A DNA stretch of 10,163 nucleotides, from NCBI GenBank assembly GCA_964498125.1, contig CAZCGE010000042.1:1-10163 (forward strand). The letters run 5' to 3'. This DNA comes from CAMDBL01 sp964498125 (GTDB lineage Bacteria > Pseudomonadota > Alphaproteobacteria > Rhizobiales > Hyphomicrobiaceae). Of the stretch, positions 6,825-10,163 are shown one piece after another. The translations under genes and the position numbers were made by a program. The notes beneath the pieces were generated by a model. It made no database searches. It was not told the DNA's origin and saw only the letters and a list, made by a program, of their open reading frames with translations. Position 1 is the stretch's first letter, and each line of letters starts with the position of its first letter.

Positions 6825-7823
6825 ATGGAATTTCTCGACTCTGCCCTGACCGGGCAGTTTCTCGGCAAGCCGGTGTGGATGTGGCTTGCCTTCATCTCAA
6901 TCGTGACCCTGCTATTGGTTCTCGACCTTGGCGTGTTGCACAAAGAGCAGCGCGAGATTCCCGTCGGAGAGAGCCTTGTCCTATCCGCTGTCTACATTAG
7001 CCTCGGACTCGCCTTCGGTGCCTGGGTCTGGTGGTATCTCGGTGCCCAGTTGGGCATGGAGTACTTGACCGGCTTTGCCGTCGAGAAGGCGCTGGCGATG
7101 GACAACGTCTTCGTCATCGCCATGATTTTCTCGTTCTTCGCAGTGCCCCTGAAGTACCAGCACAGAGTGCTATTCTGGGGCATTCTGGGCGTCATCGTGC
7201 TACGCGCGATTATGATCGGCCTCGGCGCAACAATCGTCGCGCAGTTCTCGTGGGTGCTTTACCTCTTCGCACTTTTCCTGATCGCGACCGGCGTCAAGAT
7301 GATCGTCTTCGCCAACAAAGAGTACAACGTCGCCAACAACCCAGTGCTCGGCTTCATGAAGCGGCGCTTCAACGTCACCGACACCCATCATGGCCAGAGC
7401 TTCTTCGTCAAGCAGCCGGAACCGAAAACCCGCAAGCTCGTCTGGTTCATGACGCCGTTGTTTCTGGCGCTGGTGCTGATCGAGGTGGCCGACGTGATCT
7501 TCGCAGTCGATAGCGTGCCGGCGATATTCGCCATCACGACCGATCCGTTCATTGTCTACACTTCGAACATATTCGCCATCCTCGGCCTGCGCGCCCTCTA
7601 CTTCGCACTCGCCGCCATGGTGCACCGATTCCACTATCTCAAGTTCGCGTTGGCACTGGTGCTGATCTTCATTGGCTCCAAGATTTTCATCGCCTACTTC
7701 ATGGGGCTCGACAAGTTCCCGCCAGCTGTCGCCTTGACCATCACTTTCGGCATTCTCATCGGCGGCGTCCTCTACTCTCTGTTAAAGACGCGCAATGCGG
7801 CAGCGCACAATGAGGTTCAGTAG
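6825..7823 (+). CDS. TerC/Alx-family membrane protein, probable metal-ion exporter
   Basis: This is a 332-residue inner-membrane protein with about nine hydrophobic segments (roughly 17-37, 50-72, 83-106, 114-135, 141-162, 207-227, 247-265, 273-292, 300-320). Conserved acidic residues of the family lie within membrane segments: Asp35 in LVLDLGVL, Glu88 and Asp93 in EKALAMDNVFV, and Glu220, Asp223 and Asp229 in IEVADVIFAVDSVPA. A charged cytoplasmic loop spans about 163-206. Members include tellurite-resistance TerC and E. coli Alx, which exports manganese and is induced at alkaline pH. The length is closest to Alx. GAGAGG at 6814-6819 lies 5 nt before the ATG and supports this start. It is the first gene of a probable operon, since its TAG overlaps the GTG of the next gene. 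I searched the 139 bp between the IS target repeat and the start for the yybP-ykoY manganese riboswitch and saw no convincing match. No tellurite-resistance neighbours are present, so a Mn or general metal role is favoured (inference). Confidence 0.95.
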   Translation: MEFLDSALTGQFLGKPVWMWLAFISIVTLLLVLDLGVLHKEQREIPVGESLVLSAVYISLGLAFGAWVWWYLGAQLGMEYLTGFAVEKALAMDNVFVIAMIFSFFAVPLKYQHRVLFWGILGVIVLRAIMIGLGATIVAQFSWVLYLFALFLIATGVKMIVFANKEYNVANNPVLGFMKRRFNVTDTHHGQSFFVKQPEPKTRKLVWFMTPLFLALVLIEVADVIFAVDSVPAIFAITTDPFIVYTSNIFAILGLRALYFALAAMVHRFHYLKFALALVLIFIGSKIFIAYFMGLDKFPPAVALTITFGILIGGVLYSLLKTRNAAAHNEVQ

Positions 7824-9385
7824 TGACCGATGCTAAGCCTAAGCGCGCGTTCAGCCAAGGCACTTCAAGCGACACCGCGCTCCACGCGCGGTTTTGCAAG
7901 CTGGCTGACCGTGTGCGCCGGCAAGGTGCCGAACGCATGGCCGCGTGGGCTCCGACCATCGAGCGCAAAAGTTTTCGGCCCGCGGCTGAGAACCTCGCTT
8001 GTTATCTGGCGCTCAGGTCGGAGGACTTGAGCGATCTGCAGCTCGATCTTTCGGAAGCAGGTCTATCCTCTCTCGGCCGTTGCGAGGCGAATGTGCTCGA
8101 CAACCTCGATGCCGTCACATGGGCACTGGCCCGAAACACTGGCGCGGAAGTTGGCCAGCGCCCCCCGGCCGGCTGGAAACGCACGCGCGACGTTCCACTG
8201 CAGGAGCAGGTGGAGGCGATTTTCGGGCGCGATCCATCGGGCCCGCGCAGCCGGATCATGGTCACGCTCGGCACGGATGCCGCAGGCGATGAGAACATCG
8301 TCGAGCCGATGTTGGCAGCTGGCGCCGATTGCGTCCGTATTAACTGCGCCCACGACGGTCCGGACGTCTGGTTGGCAATGATCAATGCATCGCGCCAGGC
8401 CGCCACAAAGCTCGAGCGTGACTGCCGCGTGCTGATGGATATTGCGGGACCCAAAGTCCGCATTGCGGATGTCGCGGGATCGGGTGGCAAGCGCGTGCAC
8501 CTAGGCGAAAGGGTCTCGCTGGTGGCCGACGCCACACTTGCGGTCGATCAGGGAGGAATCACAGTCGTCTGCAGCGAGGCGGAACCGCTCCGACTTCTAA
8601 AGGAAGGGCACAAAGTACTGATCGATGACGGGAAAATCGTATGCGTCGTCGAGGAGAAAAAGGCCAAGTGCGTGATACTGAAGGTGGGGGCTGTCCGGCC
8701 AAAAGGTGTCAAGCTGAGACTGGGCAAGGGTCTCAGCTTCCCCGACCTCGACCTCTCGATCCCGCCGCTGACCGCGAAGGACCTCGTCGACCTCGACTTC
8801 GTCGCTAAACATGCCGACGTCGTCGGCTTCTCCTTTGTGCAACGACCTGCCGATGTCCAACTGCTTCAGGCCGAACTCGCCAAGCGCCTCGGTAGCAAGC
8901 CGTTGCCGCCGCTCATTCTCAAAGTGGAGACCCGACTCGGTGTCGCCAATCTACCCGATCTGATCGTCGCAGCCGCAGGGCGCCAACCGACGGCCGTGAT
9001 GATTGCGCGGGGCGATCTCGCCGTCGAGCTCGGCTTGCAGCGGATGTCCGAGGTGCAGGAGCAGTTGCTCTGGTTGTGCGAGGCGGCTCATGTGCCGGTG
9101 GTCTGGGCAACAGAGGTGCTCGACAATCTGCTGAAAACCGGTATTCCGAGCCGCGCCGAGGCGACCGATGCCGCCATGTCGCAACGCGCGGAATGCGTGA
9201 TGCTGAACAAAGGCGAGCACGTCGTCGAAGCGGTCCGCTTCCTGGACAACATCCTGCACCGCATGGACAGGCATGTCGCGAAGAAGTCAGCGCTGCTTGG
9301 TCCACTCTCTCAATGGACGGCAGGAAGCAGCATCGGTGCATCCGTTGGCCAGCCGAAGTCAGTCCGGCGTGGCAAGAGGCAATAA
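7823..9385 (+). CDS. Atypical pyruvate-kinase-like protein
   Basis: This is a 520-residue cytoplasmic protein starting at GTG, which overlaps the terC TAG by one base; GAGG at 7812-7815 lies 7 nt upstream. Residues 1-140 are a helical extension (NLACYLALRSEDLSDLQ, then LSSLGRCEANVLDNLDAV) absent from classical pyruvate kinases. The barrel starts at SRIMVTLGT (143-151). Pyruvate-kinase signatures follow: RINCAHD (172-178, usual RLNFSHG), DIAGPKVR (206-213, usual DTKGPEIR), a B-domain-like insert (about 214-308), LKVET (366-370) with catalytic Lys367 and Mg ligand Glu369, ARGDLAVE (395-402) with Mg ligand Asp398, WATEVLDNL (428-436) and PSRAEATDAA (442-451). The protein ends about 38 residues after the barrel, so the C-terminal allosteric domain (about 120 residues) is missing. 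The ADP/PEP core is retained, so phosphotransfer is plausible, but two K+ ligands are changed (Ala176, Ile207). The substrate may not be simple PEP/ADP. It is co-transcribed with terC. Confidence 0.85.
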   Translation: MTDAKPKRAFSQGTSSDTALHARFCKLADRVRRQGAERMAAWAPTIERKSFRPAAENLACYLALRSEDLSDLQLDLSEAGLSSLGRCEANVLDNLDAVTWALARNTGAEVGQRPPAGWKRTRDVPLQEQVEAIFGRDPSGPRSRIMVTLGTDAAGDENIVEPMLAAGADCVRINCAHDGPDVWLAMINASRQAATKLERDCRVLMDIAGPKVRIADVAGSGGKRVHLGERVSLVADATLAVDQGGITVVCSEAEPLRLLKEGHKVLIDDGKIVCVVEEKKAKCVILKVGAVRPKGVKLRLGKGLSFPDLDLSIPPLTAKDLVDLDFVAKHADVVGFSFVQRPADVQLLQAELAKRLGSKPLPPLILKVETRLGVANLPDLIVAAAGRQPTAVMIARGDLAVELGLQRMSEVQEQLLWLCEAAHVPVVWATEVLDNLLKTGIPSRAEATDAAMSQRAECVMLNKGEHVVEAVRFLDNILHRMDRHVAKKSALLGPLSQWTAGSSIGASVGQPKSVRRGKRQ

Positions 9386-9457
9386 ATCTGAACCTGAGGC
9401 ATCGCTGGAGAGATCAAGATCCCGTCGGCCAGCTTCTGCAGAACTCCAGGGGCCAAC

Positions 9458-9889
9458 ATGACCAATCCGAGAAATGCCGACACCACCGCGCCAGACGTGG
9501 ACCTCCCCCCGGCGGTCACCCGCCTCGGTATTGCTGCCGGAGTCTGGGTACGAATCGCTTTTTTGACGGTGATCGGTGGCCTGACGCTGATCGCTTCAGT
9601 TTTCGCTCTGATCGATATTGCAAAGGCCGGCCGCGCAACGATCTACGACGTGCTGCTGATCTTCATCTACATGGAGATCTGGGCAATGATTGTGATCGAA
9701 GCCACGACGCGGCATCTACCGATCCACTTCATCATCTACATCGGCATCACAGCGCTGACGCGACACTTGGTCGGCGTGGCGGGAGACAAGTCGCAGAGCG
9801 ACATCGGCTTGCTCATTGATGCCGGCGCTATCCTGGTCCTGGCGCTTGCGGCCGTGTTGCTCGAGCTGAAGCGGCTCAAGTGGTCGTGA
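9458..9889 (+). CDS. PsiE-family membrane protein
   Basis: This is a 143-residue inner-membrane protein with four hydrophobic segments (about 30-54, 61-82, 86-104, 117-136) and a short polar N-terminus. The central part fits the phosphate-starvation-inducible PsiE family: YDVLLIFIYMEIWAMIVIEA, then a short loop RHLPIHF, then IIYIGITALTRHLV. The E. coli founder is induced by phosphate starvation and its biochemical role is unknown. AGGGG at 9448-9452 lies 5 nt before the ATG and supports this start. The gene begins 72 nt after the stop of the pyruvate-kinase-like gene on the same strand, with no terminator-like hairpin between them, so it is probably the third gene of the terC operon. No obvious PhoB box was seen upstream of the operon. 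Confidence 0.88.
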   Translation: MTNPRNADTTAPDVDLPPAVTRLGIAAGVWVRIAFLTVIGGLTLIASVFALIDIAKAGRATIYDVLLIFIYMEIWAMIVIEATTRHLPIHFIIYIGITALTRHLVGVAGDKSQSDIGLLIDAGAILVLALAAVLLELKRLKWS

Positions 9890-10163
9890 CGTCGAACGGT
9901 GCACGCCGATAAGCGGACATAATGGTCGACGAGTTCCGAAATGCTCATCACGCACATATGAGTTTCAAAATTGGGACGGCACAGATTTGTGCGGCGCAAT
10001 GTCGGAGTAGATGCTTTAGGTCGCTCCTGGCCCAGGGCAGAAAAACGTCGTTCAGCCTGGCATCGACGCGATCGGTGTCTAAGCGGACACGCGCCCGCCT
10101 TGTTGATCGACCCTCCGATTCCTGAGGTTCTTCGACCGTGGCGAGCACGTCTCTACCACGGGT
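9890..10163. other. Non-coding right edge with AGCGGACA motifs
   Basis: No gene is supported; short frames on both strands overlap one another and lack ribosome sites and family features. Two copies of the AGCGGACA[CT] motif (9912-9920 and 10082-10090) lie in the same orientation as those in the other gene-free intervals. No clear terminator follows the PsiE gene. Confidence 0.5.

Noticed and set aside
1..10163. CRISPR array, tRNA or rRNA genes
   Set aside because: No regularly spaced direct repeats with unique spacers and no tRNA or rRNA signatures were seen. The only regular tandem array is the 126-bp TPR-coding repeat, which is protein-coding.

Overview
The window looks like chromosomal DNA of a GC-rich alphaproteobacterium. 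The likely order is Hyphomicrobiales, in or near the Bradyrhizobium/Rhodopseudomonas group. This rests on base composition, codon use, the kinds of genes present and relic-like AGCGGACAT motifs scattered in the intergenic DNA. It is an inference, because no rRNA or other phylogenetic marker is present.

Layout from left to right. (1) 1-270 is non-coding DNA with a strong imperfect stem-loop (60-106). (2) 271-726 (+) is a small VOC-fold protein of the methylmalonyl-CoA epimerase type. (3) 727-1408 is non-coding. (4) 1409-3373 (+) is a 654-residue protein with an N-terminal TIR domain, a linker, a transmembrane helix, a charged coiled coil and six 42-residue TPRs of the kinesin-light-chain type. 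It resembles membrane-anchored TIR effectors of bacterial immunity and has long gene-free stretches on both sides. (5) 3374-4110 is gene-free and carries decayed repeats. (6) 4111-4983 (-) is HtpX, the membrane zinc protease of membrane-protein quality control. (7) 5189-6677 is a complete, single-ORF IS66-family insertion sequence with imperfect terminal inverted repeats and a perfect 8-bp target duplication (CCAAACGG). It sits between the divergent htpX and terC genes. (8) 6825-9889 (+) is a likely three-gene operon: a TerC/Alx-type membrane protein, an atypical pyruvate-kinase-like protein (1-nt overlap with terC) and a PsiE-family membrane protein. (9) 9890-10163 is non-coding.

How the genes may work together. 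The terC/pyk-like/psiE block is the only convincing functional unit. It joins a probable divalent-metal (Mn) exporter, a kinase-fold enzyme whose chemistry needs Mg/Mn, and a small membrane protein of a family named for phosphate starvation. That suggests a metal- or phosphate-linked stress module (inference). The pyruvate-kinase-like protein is the oddest enzyme here. It has about 140 extra N-terminal residues, lacks the C-terminal allosteric domain, and has Lys where K+-dependent pyruvate kinases have Glu117. The TIR-TM-TPR gene is the best candidate for a poorly described defence or signalling protein. Its base composition is mosaic, with a GC-poor stretch inserted between two GC-rich stretches, which suggests domain shuffling.
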